DNA of 64,000 nt from Dysidea avara (taxonomy: Eukaryota; Porifera; Demospongiae; Dictyoceratida; Dysideidae). Below are positions 1 to 13,000 of the stretch, piece by piece; the stretch's first letter is position 1; each line of letters starts with the position of its first letter. A model generated the notes under the pieces. That model saw nothing but the letters and a program-made list of their open reading frames with translations, was not told the origin of the DNA and made no database searches. The translations under genes were made by a program, and so were the position numbers. The DNA lies in NCBI RefSeq assembly GCF_963678975.1, contig NC_089278.1, positions 13,435,959 through 13,499,958 of the forward strand, read 5' to 3'.

Positions 1-790
1 GCTATACCAAACCTTAGGACTAACTTATCAGAAGAACATTCCAGGTTAACAGTGCTGAGGCAAAGAAACGTCTATACCTAGCACTAGTCAGATCACAACT
101 ATTATATTGTTCACAATTATTGAGGCCTCAACTAATAAGAGACATTACTGCACTAGAACGCATTCAACGAAGAGCCACTAAATATATTCTTAATGATTAT
201 ACATCCTCATACAAACTCAGACTGGAACAACTGCATCTCCTGCCTCTCATGTATCACTACAAACTCCAAGATATACTGTTTCTAATAAAATCCTTAAAGT
301 CACCCACTGATAATTTTAACATCTACAACTACATTACTTTTGCAAGAGGCAACACCAGATCTGGGATTAACCAAAAACTGAATCATCCAAGGACATCATC
401 AGTAACACAACATCATTTTTACTTTAACAGGATAGCCAGACTATACAATTACTTACCAGTCATTGATCTTTCACTATCTACCAGCACAATTAAATATCGT
501 TTAACTAACTACTTATGGTCGCATTTTACTAATAACTTCAACCCTGAGAGAGCTTGTACATTTCACCTTTTGTGCCCTTGCCACCGTTGCTCTAGAACGC
601 CAATTTCTACCAATTTTAACAATCTCTAGCTATCTATTGTAATTATAAGTAACTAACAGTTGTAATTATTAGTTATTGCACTGTATTGTAGCTATGTATG
701 TTTCTTTGGCAGTGGGTATCTATTACCCATTGACCTTTAATGCAGTCCTGAACTGCATTAAAAAGTATTAAAATAAAATAAAAATAAATG
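1..790 (+). mobile_element. LINE insertion, 3' part with 3' UTR and A-rich tail
   Basis: The polymerase fragment is followed by a short 3' UTR containing a small inverted repeat (TGCAGTCCTGAACTGCA, about 739-755) and then a simple tail of repeated AAATA/AAAAT units (about 757-790). Stem-loop plus simple-repeat tail is the usual 3' end of CR1-like LINEs. The left end lies outside the window. Confidence 0.6.
40..629 (+). pseudogene. 3' end of a non-LTR (LINE) reverse transcriptase ORF, truncated by window edge and decay
   Basis: An open frame reads into the C-terminal part of a LINE polymerase. The stretch around ALERIQRRATKYI is the hallmark after the thumb region of CR1/Jockey-like reverse transcriptases, following an LVRSQLLYCSQL segment. 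The frame is open from about base 40 and stops at 627-629; catalytic motifs would lie to the left of the window. It ends near SRTPISTNFNNL, about 150 bp before an A-rich tail. This looks like a 5'-truncated insertion, not a host gene. Subfamily assignment is inference. Confidence 0.7.
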
Positions 791-1046
791 CAGTCACAGA
801 ATAAATAATGAATATTGACGGCAATAATGAATCACCATGCGGGAAGAAAATCTGCATGCGGGCGGGAAATGGGAAACAATGAATTTTGTTGGAGTGGCCT
901 TAAGTCAGAGGTCAAGCACTGATAAATGCTTCAAGTCACAGGTCAAGGTGAAATTTGCCTTTGACCGCGGTCGCAGATCGACTTACAGCGCGCCTTGGTG
1001 ACACTCCCTTGCAAAGTTTCAGTCCCCCAATTCTAGTATATCGTAC

Positions 1047-3751
1047 CATAGATACTAGACTTATAATAGGGATTGGCAACGGAGGCGTAAACGGAAATAA
1101 TCCGCGTTTCGCTTTCCCGTAATACTGTTAGGAATTTTCAAGTCACTACCAGCTAACCGCTATCATAGTGCCGCTATGCTACTGAGAATGTTTCATGTGT
1201 TTCTACGAAGATTTAGTCTTTAAAGGTACGTAGTTCCATTAGGGATTCTAGCTAGCATGCGTGATGGAATTTCAGTACGGAAGTGAAACCTGCCTTTATT
1301 CTTTATTATTAATTACTAGGCAGACAGCACAGCTGGTGTGCCTAGGATGTAAAATCAACAATAGTGAAGTGTATGTTACAATCAATAAGTGTACGTATGC
1401 TACAATTACTAGTTGTGAACAAAAAGTTACAGTATGTATGTGTTACATAAAAACTAGACGCAAGGCACCTTCACTGCACTGCCTTACGTCTTTATGCAGT
1501 GCAGCGAAGGTGCCTTCGTCTTTATCTCTCGCATTGCGACAGTGAGAAGACTAGACTAAGAGATGAGAGTTAAGCAGTTGAGATTAATAACTTTCTCTAG
1601 CCGTCTTTCTAATGGCGGAACAATTTTCCCTCACCCACATTGTATCTGGACAAAACTGTATGCCGAGAAGTTGTAGCTAATCTGCTAAAGCATGAATTTA
1701 ACTATAGGACATCCTCACATATCTCTGGCTTACCCACATATTATTCACACTTCAAGCACTGACTGTTCTATTAGAGTTATCGACTGCTTTATTAGAGTGT
1801 ATCTGAACCTTTGAAGTCAGCATTGATGATTACACTCCATCAGTTTAGACCACTCAAGTTCAAATGAGATACTGTAGCGGACTGGGTGTGCCCCTCCTTT
1901 TACAGCTCCTGAACTCTAGTAGGAGTAAGACCTATTATGTACACCAGACCATAAACTGAATTTGAAGTCAGTGAAGCATCATCCTTGATCTCAACAATGA
2001 GAGACATCCCATATACATGAGGCAGTACTGTCACACAGGATCAAACATAGCACAGTTCATACACCCTATACAACTTTGATTCGTGTGCCATACAACTCAA
2101 GTTACAAATAACAACACCTTGCCAGGCTATTATTTACATGTCATATGAAACTACATGATGTAAACATTGCAAATCCGACTAGGAGGTTGATTCTTGCTCT
2201 ACTCTTGCATGGGCCTGTTGCAGCTTGTCTTGTGTTATACCTCTGACTCCATCTAGTCTGCCAGCAGGTCTGTTGGTTCTGCAACTGCTCACTCAGATGC
2301 TAACAGCTTACCTAGCATTACAATAAATCATAAATCAAATTAAGACTACTACATAAACACACCACAAATAATTCATTACACCAGAGTAATTTCTCCTGCC
2401 AGATATTTTATGTGGGCAGCAGGAAAGACTCCTGGTTTCTGTTGCACAAATTTTCCCAAAATACAATAAATTATGTCATCATATTTTTTGCACTAAAGAT
2501 AAATTTACATATACATAGTGAACCAGATTCAACTATACAATGTGTAGAGTTAGCCCTGTCAACACTCCAGCTGTGATCATGGAATATGGAGAACAGTGAC
2601 CAGGTAATTTACTTGCAGTCCCCAAACAAAATGTCTGGCATGTAAGACTAATACCAAAGGAGATTAGATACCTTTGTGCAATATGCAATTTCATCAGATT
2701 GTTTACTGAGGTAGTTGGTAAACGTCATATTAAGTTAATATTAAGTCAAGTCGTATTATTATGTGCATAATTATATTCATGAAGAGGGTAATTTATTTGA
2801 AACAAGTTCGAAAAACATTTCACCCATTGTTTTCTCATTACCACACCTATGTGTTGGTAATGCAGCACACACACAAAAGGCAAACACAAAAACACTTTTG
2901 TACTACAAAGTCACACACACACACACGCACACACTAAAGCAAAGCTTGCCAGGCACACACACATTAAAGCAAAACTTTCAGTAATAGCATCAACGTAATT
3001 CCAAAAATCCAGTTTGAGACCATTGCTAAAGAGCACACACTAGATCATTATCTGTAATATTCTTCCCTCTGGTTCTTAGGTGGTCTTCCAACCTTGAATT
3101 TCTTGTAATTTCTCTCCTTTCATCAAAGTTCTGATGCCAAGACTATACATGTGAAATTTTCTGTTGCTCATTTTAAACTCTGCCTACACGAAAGTAACAG
3201 GAAGGATTCATAAACTAGATATGGAGTGACATTCTCCAAAGTTAACATTTGTACTGAACCTTGGAAACTCTTCAGAAAGTAGTTCACGAAGCTCAGTAAA
3301 ACTACACAAACTTGTACAAATATCGCTCTGGAATGCCCTGTAAATAAGCATTCTCCCTCAAACAACGCCCCTATTGTTAGAAAATTTGATCCATTAACAC
3401 TTCCAAGGTCAAAATAAAAGGGTGGGAAATGTTAACACCGTTTAGGAACGTTGTGTCACTTCAAGAAAACTACACAACGGTAAATAGCGTTGAACTCCAC
3501 AGTAAACAACAAAATGACAGCGCGCTAAAACACACAAATAAGAAACTTACCCATCCAATGTACTTCATATAGCCATAGCTTCAGCTTTAACGCACGAAGA
3601 ATACGTGCACTGCACGCCTGCTCGAGTACCTGTCACTCAAAGGCTCCACCATCTTTTACTTCACCAGCGAAACAGCGAAACGCGCATTAATTTACGAAAA
3701 TAATAATTTTGTAGTGCGTTGCCAATCCCTATTATAAGTCTAGTATCTATG
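1047..3751. mobile_element. 2.7-kb DNA transposon-like element with ~35-bp terminal inverted repeats and 7-bp TSD
   Basis: The left end begins CATAGATACTAGACTTATAA and continues to GGATTGGCAACG (1047-1081). The right end is its inverse complement (about 3717-3751). It is flanked by the direct repeat ATCGTAC at 1040-1046 and 3752-3758. GCGTTTCGCT recurs inside both ends. No transposase is recognised. The interior has a CA-rich stretch at 2877-2975 and possible minus-strand exon pieces at 3.0-3.6 kb, listed separately. CA...TG ends with a 7-bp duplication resemble P-like elements, but the class is inference. Confidence 0.7.
3026..3142 (-). CDS. Possible last exon of a small unrecognised minus-strand gene
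   Basis: After a plausible acceptor (ATGTATAG, 3150-3143) the minus strand encodes 38 residues, charged and helix-like, beginning SWHQNFDERREI and containing LEDHLRTRGKN, then a stop at 3026. Upstream on the same strand, an ATG with MKYIGW precedes a GTAAGT donor near 3551. Two coding-looking blocks (RENAYLQGIPERYLYKF and ELRELLSEEFPRFSTN) lie between about 3250 and 3365 in frames that differ by one base. That mismatch means either a small intron I cannot place or a frameshift. I do not recognise the family. The whole unit lies inside the TIR element, so it could be a carried or degraded gene. Confidence 0.25.
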   Translation of the reverse strand, partial: SWHQNFDERREITRNSRLEDHLRTRGKNITDNDLVCAL

Positions 3752-4047
3752 ATCGTACCAAATATGGCAACAAGCAAAACATACGGAGAAAAACTAAGAT
3801 TTACTGGAAAATTTGCTATTTCGCCTTTTCCTCAAGTCAGAGATCAAGTCCCAACCATCGATGGACCCCTCGAGTAACAATGATCCTTAGAGCGCGGGTA
3901 CTAGTCAGTCTTGTCACTTTGTCACCCAGGCAAAGGGTGTTGAGAAGCTTTTATAACTTCCCGTCACGTGTAAGTTAGTGAGATCACACGACCAAACATT
4001 TCACATTTCTTTCCGTTTCTGTCTTCTAGGAGGCTAAGCTACGTGCA
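3752..4047 (+). promoter_or_regulatory. Upstream region of SDR-A with probable 5'-UTR splice acceptor
   Basis: About 300 bp separate the TIR element from the SDR-A start codon. A pyrimidine-rich run ending TCTGTCTTCTAG (to 4030) lies 17 bases before the ATG and looks like a splice acceptor, so the first coding exon may be preceded by a non-coding exon. No TATA box is evident. Confidence 0.35.
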
Positions 4048-7000
4048 ATGGGAGGACGTTTATCACACCCCGACGCGGACCTCAAGGACAAGGTCGTTAT
4101 CGTGACTGGTGGTAATACCGGAATCGGTTATGAGACGAGCAAGGCTTTAGCCTTCATGGGAGCGCACGCTATCATTGCGTGCAGGTCAACAGAGAAAGGC
4201 CAGCAGGTAAAGCGCTAGTAATTTAAGCATTAGTCTCGCGTAGCCGGACTACTTTTCTGCTTCTATTGTTCTTTTGTCGCGACCTTTCCTGCCATCCCCA
4301 CATAAGAGAAAAAAAGGCGGTCTGGCTACGTGAGACTAATAAGCACTCGTAAGTATTGATATTGTAATGTGTCTTCATTCAGGCCCTACAAGGTGTATAT
4401 TCAGGGCCTGTAATAAGAGTTAGTACTGGTAAAGCCGAAGTATAGGCAGTTGTGCGATTTGGCAGTATTAAATTTGCTTTGATAGTAGATATATGAAGCG
4501 TTGTACTTCGCGTGAAACATTGACTAGGAAAATGAAACCGCATGCATCAACCACATCTGTGGAGTTAGTGGAATGTTAATTTGTTTGTATCAAGTGGTCA
4601 GTGCAACAAATGTATTCATGTTGGCTGACAAAGGCTAGGGGCTAATGATGCAATAGGCCTTTTTGTTACAGCAGTGGAATGTTGTGGTTAGAATCTATGG
4701 TGTGGCTTATGGAGTGAGTTCCAGTGACTAATACATTAGTCTTGATGGTGGTTTTCCTTTTGCCAGTACCACCTACTGTATAATAAGTACACAAAAAATT
4801 TGGAATTTTCAACTAGAGTAGGGACCATATATACACCCCGTGTAGCACATTGATAAAAAGTACTGAAACAAGCTGGAGTAGTGCATGATATTAAAACAAT
4901 AAGAAGTGTTATCTGTGCATGCTCAAGGTATACTTCTTATTGTTTACTGTGATTTAATATTGTACTCTACTCCATCTTGTTTCAGTATTTTTTATCGATG
5001 TGCTATATATGGTCTCTACTCTAGTTGAAAATTCCAAATTTTTTTTGTGTACTAGTTTTTGTGCAAGTTTTTGTGTACTAGTGCAAGTTTTTGTGTACTA
5101 GTGCAAGTTTTTGTGTACTAGTTTTTTTTGTGTACTGTGTTCTAGTTGAAAATTCCAATTTTTTTTCGGTGTTAGCACGGGCCTGGCTGCTCAACTCATT
5201 AGTGGCTTAGTGTATTTGCTAGTGGTTACATAAATGCAATTAGAGGATCAAATATAATTTATAACTGGACTAACAACTTGTGGGTCTGGTAACCAAGTAT
5301 GCAATTAAAGTCATGGCTTCTGTGTGGTAACCTTTTGTTTGTAGTTACTTAGTGACAGTTACTTAGTGACAGCTACTTAGTGATGACTAGCATTGTGGTC
5401 AGGAGCTCATAAGTGCTGCAAGGAGACTTAGTTTCTTAATGATATGTTTGCTACAATCAGTTATAACTATGCACACAAGAATTTATTGAAAACAATATCA
5501 TAAGCATATTTACTTTTGTTGGTCTTTATTTTCATGGCTGTCAAGCCTGCAGTAGAAAGTGCTAGTCATTAGGGTGCCATAATAAACGTACATACCACTT
5601 AGGGTATTCACAGAATGTCAATGCTAACAGCACAGCAACTCTGTGCACCTACACTGGTTATTAGCAATTGATTACCAGATCAAATGATAATGTTGCGATT
5701 CTATCGTGAGGACTACCATGCCTACAAGGAGACATATAGGAGGCCACTCATGATGAAATTGTACAAGAAATATGTTTTATCTGTTTGGTATATCCATAGA
5801 AAACGTGGCAATGTTGTTGGTGACGTATCCAGAAACTGTTCTGCAATCTGTTTTGGCATGGTGGGACAATACAATGTAAAGTTGCAGGCACAGAGAGGAT
5901 TGAAAATGCTTATATTTGCAAGTGATCCCAAACAAAGAATGCGAAAGTTACAACATTGAAGTCAACTAAGAAAGTTGTTAGTAAGGATGAAGATGATATT
6001 GTCAACAAGAAGCGAGTCAAACTAAATGGTACAGACGGTAAAGAAACGCTAACTTGGAATGGGTTCACATATTCAACGTTGTGTTGAGAATTTCAGACGT
6101 GTACACATGAATACTGCCCAGAAGCTGATATTACATCATCATTTCCCTACATACCTGTATCAAGAACTGAAAAACATGATTCTAGCCATTCAGACCATGC
6201 AGTACTGAGGTGTCACTGGATAGCAGTGAACACCATTGCTTGCCAACCAGGAGAGATCTAGAATATTTACCTTAAAAGATACACAATCACTGTGATCTTG
6301 TTTGCCCAATGATTTGCAGTGTACGTAATGTGCCGGTATGATGGAGCACCTTCGCCACTTAGGCAAGCTTGCCAATCATGGCACAAGGAAAAGCTGCTGT
6401 TGTATTTGTTGTTTGTCATTAAAGCCAGCTATTTCCACTCTTCTGGTTCCTTTCTTCTTCTTCATAGTCCAATTTGTGGATGGAACAATTTTCTTGGCAG
6501 TGTGGTCACAGTTGATAGCCAAACACATTAGGCCCTGATTTCAACATATTTTCTGGAAGCACTTTAGAGAACACTTCAAGACCATTCCTTGTTTATCTTT
6601 GTGCCACTATGCTTCATCAGTATTCCCTCAGAAACACTCATAACTACAGTAGTCCCAGCAGGTGTTCCTCTTGCTCTCGACCCAACCAGCAACTCCCTTG
6701 TTTCATTGCCTTTTATTCTATGATCCCTGCTCAGTTGTGAAGTTTCTAGTTGTTACTTTGCACTAAGCCTCTTGTGAGACACTCAGAACAGTTTGTTCAA
6801 GAGGTTTGTTGTCATGTTGTGTTTTCCAATCTCACCTTATAAAACTGAAGAATCATTACTCCAGAAACGAAAGGCTATACCCTCTACCAAGAGTAAATAA
6901 TGGAAGAGAGAGTATCCAACTGCCATATACTGCATCAAAAATGAGCACAGCCATCCTGTAGTGTATTCAAAGGCAGTGTTGAATGAAGTAATAAACACCT

Positions 7001-10000
7001 GTTAGCTCAGACTGTTTGACTTCAAATCATGCCTGGACACTTCAAACAGTCTGAGCTAGCAGGTGTTTATTACTTCATTCAACACTGCCTTTGAATACAC
7101 TACAGGATGGCTTCTCTACTTGACATGCTCATTTTTGATGCAGTATATGGCAGTTGGATACTCTCTCTTCCATTATTTACTCTTGCCTCTACTAATACTG
7201 GTAATAGAAGAGATTGCATTTTGTAAATATTGTGCAACTCCTTGATTCTGATTGGAATATTTTGGCTGGATTGCACTTCCAAGCACAAGAAACTTAAGCA
7301 TCGTCACCAGTGTTTGTGTCTCACCCAAAAGACACCTGTGGGAAGCCGTTTAAGAAGCCGTATGACTCAAAAGAACCATAAATTAGCTGTTGCTTAATAA
7401 GTTAGTGCATGTGATTACTACACTTTGTAACAAGTCATAAATGACATTGTCAAGTTTAAGAATGCCTCCTAGAACACTAGCACAACCTTCATGTACAGAA
7501 TTTTTATTTGAAGAAGAGCACAGTTATGATTTAGTCATATATACTGCCATTGTTCGTTTAAGAATGTCTCCTAGAACACCCAGTTGTGATGCAGTCATAT
7601 ATACTGCCATTGTTTGGCTTATCCAGCATTTGAAGATATAATTATATTTGTTTATACTTGTTTAATCAATGAAGGTTACATAGTGTACAGGTTAAACTTC
7701 TGAACTTATGTACTTTTGACTGAGGAAGAGTCTTGTTGCTAAAGTGACACTGTAGAGGTGGCTAATAAACCAACCTAGACAAGTAGCCATTGACTTGCAT
7801 AGTCTACATGTACCTCTTGTTGCTCACGTAGCACTTCTCTGATATTCGTGATATATGGAATTATGTGATGTTGTTTGGGGCTTTATGAAATACTCCATTT
7901 AAAGACAACATTTGTGATGCCCGTGAGTTATTCCACACGACTTCATTATAATTTTTGTTTAGGAATTCTATTTATTGGCTCAGCTTACGGGTCACTCAGA
8001 TGCCTCGTCATGATTTATGTGTTCAGACATAGAATTCAATTACATTGCCCCTTGTATGTGATAAGAGACTCCTACATAAGGTTGTCTAATATATCAGTAA
8101 ACACTGACTATAAAAGAAGATCACAGCCAGGTAATTGATTGTGCCAGTTTTTCCTATTATTCAAAGGAGATTAAACCATTGTAGCTGGATAATGCGATTT
8201 CTTTGTAGCTTTCAGCGTAATATACATTGCTGTGTAGACCTTGGTAGCCGTACTGACATTGGCTGACTACTTGGCTCTTCACATCTGCTGCCATTCTCAA
8301 ACAACTGTGAAGTCTCAAACACATTAATCAAGTTTACAAACCGTTATCACACTTCAAGGCTTGTTATGATTGGTATGTGGGCTCACTGAATAATAATAAA
8401 CTTTAGTGTTTATGATAGGACACCATTAAAATTTGGCAATTAAAAACCATTGGTGATGTCATTAATTTTCTTGACTGCCCCTTGATAATTATTGAAATCA
8501 TGGCTACCTATTGCAGAAAATCAAGTAGGTTTAGTGGGCATGCATATTTTAAGGCATGTCCACACGGCAAAAATAATGTGAATTGAATGTGCATTTGTGC
8601 ATTGATTCGAATTATTCGCGTCCACACAGAATGCGCATTAAGGCAATTCGAATTGAAAGTGGATTACATGAATCCACCTCCACAGGTGGCTTGAATACGA
8701 ATTGGCTGCGAATCGGGATTTGCTACGTCATAATAATGCAAGTTAGCACGCGAGGGCTTGACACGTTTGCGCTCGATGTAATAAAAGCGCAGGAATGTGT
8801 CGAAGCAGTGTTTCATCATCATAGCTAGCCCTTAGAGTTTGAAAGAACAACGGTCCCATACCTATCACGTACCATCAGCCATCTTTCGTACTCTACTCGT
8901 AGAAATCCTTCCAGTACGTTATAAACAAAACTGTAAGTGTTACTACAAGCTATTCCTTTCATTATATCGTTAAACTCACTGTTCTCTTGGTTGGTGCAAA
9001 TGAGTGTTTTCTCAACTTTTTAATTATCCGTTTAGCACACTAGTAAATTCAGTAATGTGCATTACGCGATAATGCATGTGGACACGTTCAATTCGGATTC
9101 AATACGCATTGCCTGAATTCGTTTTGCATCTGGTTCCTAATTTGAATTCGTGTAGACATGCCTTTACCTTACTAAGGAAGTGGCTTTATTAATTAAGCAA
9201 GTCACTTTGTACATTTGGGGTATTTTTACAATGGCCAGGAGTGGAGAGTGCTAAACCTGCCAAAAGTCCTTGTGTTCTACTAATATTTAGAATTTCTGAT
9301 ATTTTTGATTGTTTGTTTTCTCAAACATTTTGATCTCTTATGATCAGCATAAAAGCATGATCTGCTGTAGCCCAAATCTGCATACCTATACCCACAAAAA
9401 TGCTTGACCAAATATGTGATATTCCAAGACCAGTCAAACAGATCATTTAGCCATTAGTAGTATTTCTCCCCATCTATTCCGTTTATTGATAGCTAATCTC
9501 AAAATGCACACATATATAGAGGGTGCAAATTAGTGGGCACCTCTAGAGGAGATCGGAAGCATAATACAGTGGAACCTCAGTGCGGACACTTTTGTAATGG
9601 ACACCATCTAATAATAGACGGACACTATACCATGGTCCTCATTGATTATAATACATTAGTAACCTCTGCACAACGGACACCTCTATATAACAGCCAACAG
9701 ACAATCTATGAGTACCCCTGCCTTGCATGCATTAAATACACATCTACCTCTAAATAACAGTTCAAGTTGCATGAATGCTTTCAACTGCCTCAATAAAAAG
9801 TAAATGACCATTTTGCAAAAATCGGACTGGTTAAGTGGTTCTCCACAAAATCATCCAATACATCCTCAATATACTGCCCTTCTCCCCTTTGCAAATGTAC
9901 TGAATATCAGTAAGTGTTACCTAAACCCAGGATTAATGGACCAAACAATCAAGATACGATGTCATTAAAGAATAGGTGGATAGACTTTACATGTCATCAT

Positions 10001-13000
10001 ATAAATAAAGCTCTCTTTTTTTTAACTTGAAAACAAGCAGTTAAGGTAATTTTGTTGATCAGAAATCTTGATCTTGATCACAAATAGTTATATGGATTTT
10101 ACTTACATGTACACTAGCTACGAGTAGTAGTCTTGAACACTGTAAAGCCGTAATAAGTGTGTCTACCTCTTGTTAATAGGCTATTGACCAGATAAAGGAG
10201 GAGGGACAAGCAGCTGGCAAGACTGACCTCAAATTGGAATGTATGAAGCTTGACTTGTCATCTCTGCAGTCCACCAAACAGTTTACTGAGGACTTCAAAC
10301 AGAAGAACCTTCCACTACAGATTCTGATCTGTAATGCTGGAATTTTCTGTGTACCACAAGGTAAATATGTAAGTATGGTAGTTAGGGATTACGAGGTTTG
10401 TACCATTGTTGCTAAAAAATTACCAACCAGAACTGAGAATCCACTATTGTGGTTCACGATATTGTAAAAGCTACTTTGTTATAGTACATCTATACTGTTT
10501 TGATGTGTGTTTTGTTGTGGTATAGGTAAAACTGATGATAAATTGGAACGCCATTTCCAGGTTAGACATTACATAATGGTTTTGACTATCTCAAGCTATG
10601 ATTTATGTATTCAAGTATAAGCAGAGTTTGAGTGAAGAGGGAATAATATGTGACCTGCTGAGTGAAAACCCGACTTGTTTGTATAATTCTGTTTTAGAGA
10701 TAAATGCCATTGAAATACATTGGGTAAAAAATGCATGTTACATAAATGATTATTTTAATTACTTCAATAAACAGTGAAGGTAGACTCAAATTGATATATG
10801 TAATATACCAATGGATATGGATTCGCCTCTTCATGGTGAGTGGGAATATCTTTGTTTCGTTTCTGTACCATGGATCTAATGTTAGTTACATTTGTTTGTT
10901 TACGTTGCAGAAAAATGTAACTTTGTCGGCATTGTTCCTAAGTTTCTTGAGAGCATGGGTGTATTTAGGCCAAAAACTATACCTTGATGAATGCCCCAGT
11001 TCATGGTGAATAGAATGTCCCAACTTCATAGCCCAAGATTTGTAAAAAAAAATTCCGTATAGACACTGTACAAATTGATTGTTTTGCTCTTCTTGTTGTC
11101 TATCGCTATAACTCCAAAAGCACTTACCAAAAAATGCTGAAACTTTAACAGGCCATCAGTTTTCCCTCTAGACAATAAAAAAGTCATAAAATGAAGTTCG
11201 AGGAAATGCACACAAGTTGGGTTTTTGCTCAGTGGGTCACATTCACTTGTTCAGATTAATTTTTTTCTTACACATAGTTATATTTTTGCCTATCAGTAGA
11301 CCGTATCACAGGAAAGAATGACACCAGATACAAATACGTATTAAGATAAACTATGGTTATATGCACACATTAAGTACTGATTACCAGTAAGCAAGGAAAC
11401 CTTTTTGCTTAGTTCTGCCCAATACACAGCTAATCTCTTAGGACTAGTATTAACTATCTACTTGATTTTTTAGAAGTAATCAACGCTGGCCTACTCTCAT
11501 ATTTTTTCTAAAACGTGTGATTTTTGTTATCACGTGAGAGCAGTGTCTAAAAATGTTGAATTTTTTCATGCCAGTATTTTTTCTTTATGTCTTGATGTGT
11601 GAGACTATGATCACTGCTTGATTGCACCGATTTGGTTCTGTTGTTTGTTGGCAGGTTAACTATCTTGGACACTTTCTGATATGTTTGGAGCTCCTACCTT
11701 GTATGCTGAACACTGATGGAGACAAGAGGATTGTCCTTTTAGGATCGAGTGCAACAAGTTCAGGTGTGTGGGACCCTAACAATTTGCACGGAGATTCTGG
11801 CTATTCCCGGTTGAAGTTTTATGGAAACTCAAAACTTTACATGGTTAGTAGAGACATTACTGTATTTATCTATATAAGGCCTGGACATTTGCTTTCTATA
11901 AATGCTCACCATTTGACAAGTGTGACATTATTCAAGCCCAGGTGTTGACCTCATGATGTATATACCAGGCACAGGAAAGTAGTGGTGAGAGTGTTTATAT
12001 ATAAGGGATTTCCATGATGGTCTAAACAATAGTATACCACTTAGTGCTCACCTAATAGGTGAAAGTCAAGCCCATTAGTTTTATGCTAGATGGATACTAA
12101 ACAGCATCACTAGCATTAAGCTTTCCATGTTCATTATATACGCTACATAAGAAAAAATTAGGATTTTTAAGTTCGTGTCATAAAACTTTTTTTCTATGAT
12201 ACGAACTTAAAATTCCTAATTTTTCCTAATACTTGTTTGTTGCTTTTTTTGTAACGTTATTATGACTAGTGAACGCACACATACTGCATCAAAACAAAGG
12301 ATGTTTTCATCTGAACACGTGCCCTAGCTTCAAATACTGCTTTGAAAGTACAGCGACCATTATGCTTCTTTTTCAGCTATGTTCAGCCACAAACAAAAAA
12401 CAGAAGAAGTGCCTCTGCAATCAATCCAGTCACCATGAAAAATACGATTTGTACGTCCCAACTATCAGTTACTGTCTCGAAAGTGCGGTGGCCATTACGC
12501 TTCGCTATCAGCTATGTTCAGCCCATTACACAGCATTACAAATGAAGAACAGTATTAAAATCGCCTCTGCAGTCACCTGTTTACAAACGTACTGCAGGGA
12601 AGCCATGCATTGTGCTACCGCAAGTCAACACCTTGGGCTGTCAGCAAAGAGAAATGGGACACAAAGGAGGGCAAAGGTAAGTCCATGATGTGTACATTGT
12701 ACGTACTGTGGTATGCCAAAAGGCACGTCTCAGGACAAAGCAACGTCGAACAGTGAAAAAATCAAGCCCATAGCCTTAACCGTTATAGAGTTATGCTTGC
12801 CTGAAGGCATCAGGCAGGCAGGCAGGCAGGCAGTTAGTCAGTAGAAAATTCCACCAAATAATTTTTTATAAAAAATTCGTAGCTATTTATTAGAAGCCTT
12901 TAGGATCGTACTGAAAGCATTTTTGGGCTTGGTTATACCTAACCAATACTGCTAAGGTGCCAGGATGGTGTTGTGAAGTTGGTTTTTGGGTGATTTTTTG

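Larger units (their letters stand above)
4207..10179 (+). other. SDR-A intron 1 (6.0 kb), TE-rich
   Basis: Between exon 1 and exon 2. It holds palindromic MITEs at 4230-4339, 4786-5053, 6888-7185 and 8551-9164, a short tandem array at 5047-5140 and a pogo-like fragment at 9567-9760. Open frames around 5684-5959 and 7875-8138 have no recognisable domain. No internal gene is supported. Confidence 0.7.

Noticed and set aside
5684-5959. 91-codon plus-strand frame in SDR-A intron 1
   Set aside because: No recognisable motif, and the opposite strand is open over the same span; unsupported as a gene.
6888-7185. microRNA precursor
   Set aside because: Arms of 130 bp with an exact 7-bp target duplication identify a transposable element; no mature-size asymmetry can be judged from sequence.
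12269-12688. 139-codon open frame as a gene
   Set aside because: Lies inside an interspersed repeat, with related but broken versions elsewhere in the window and no start or splice support.
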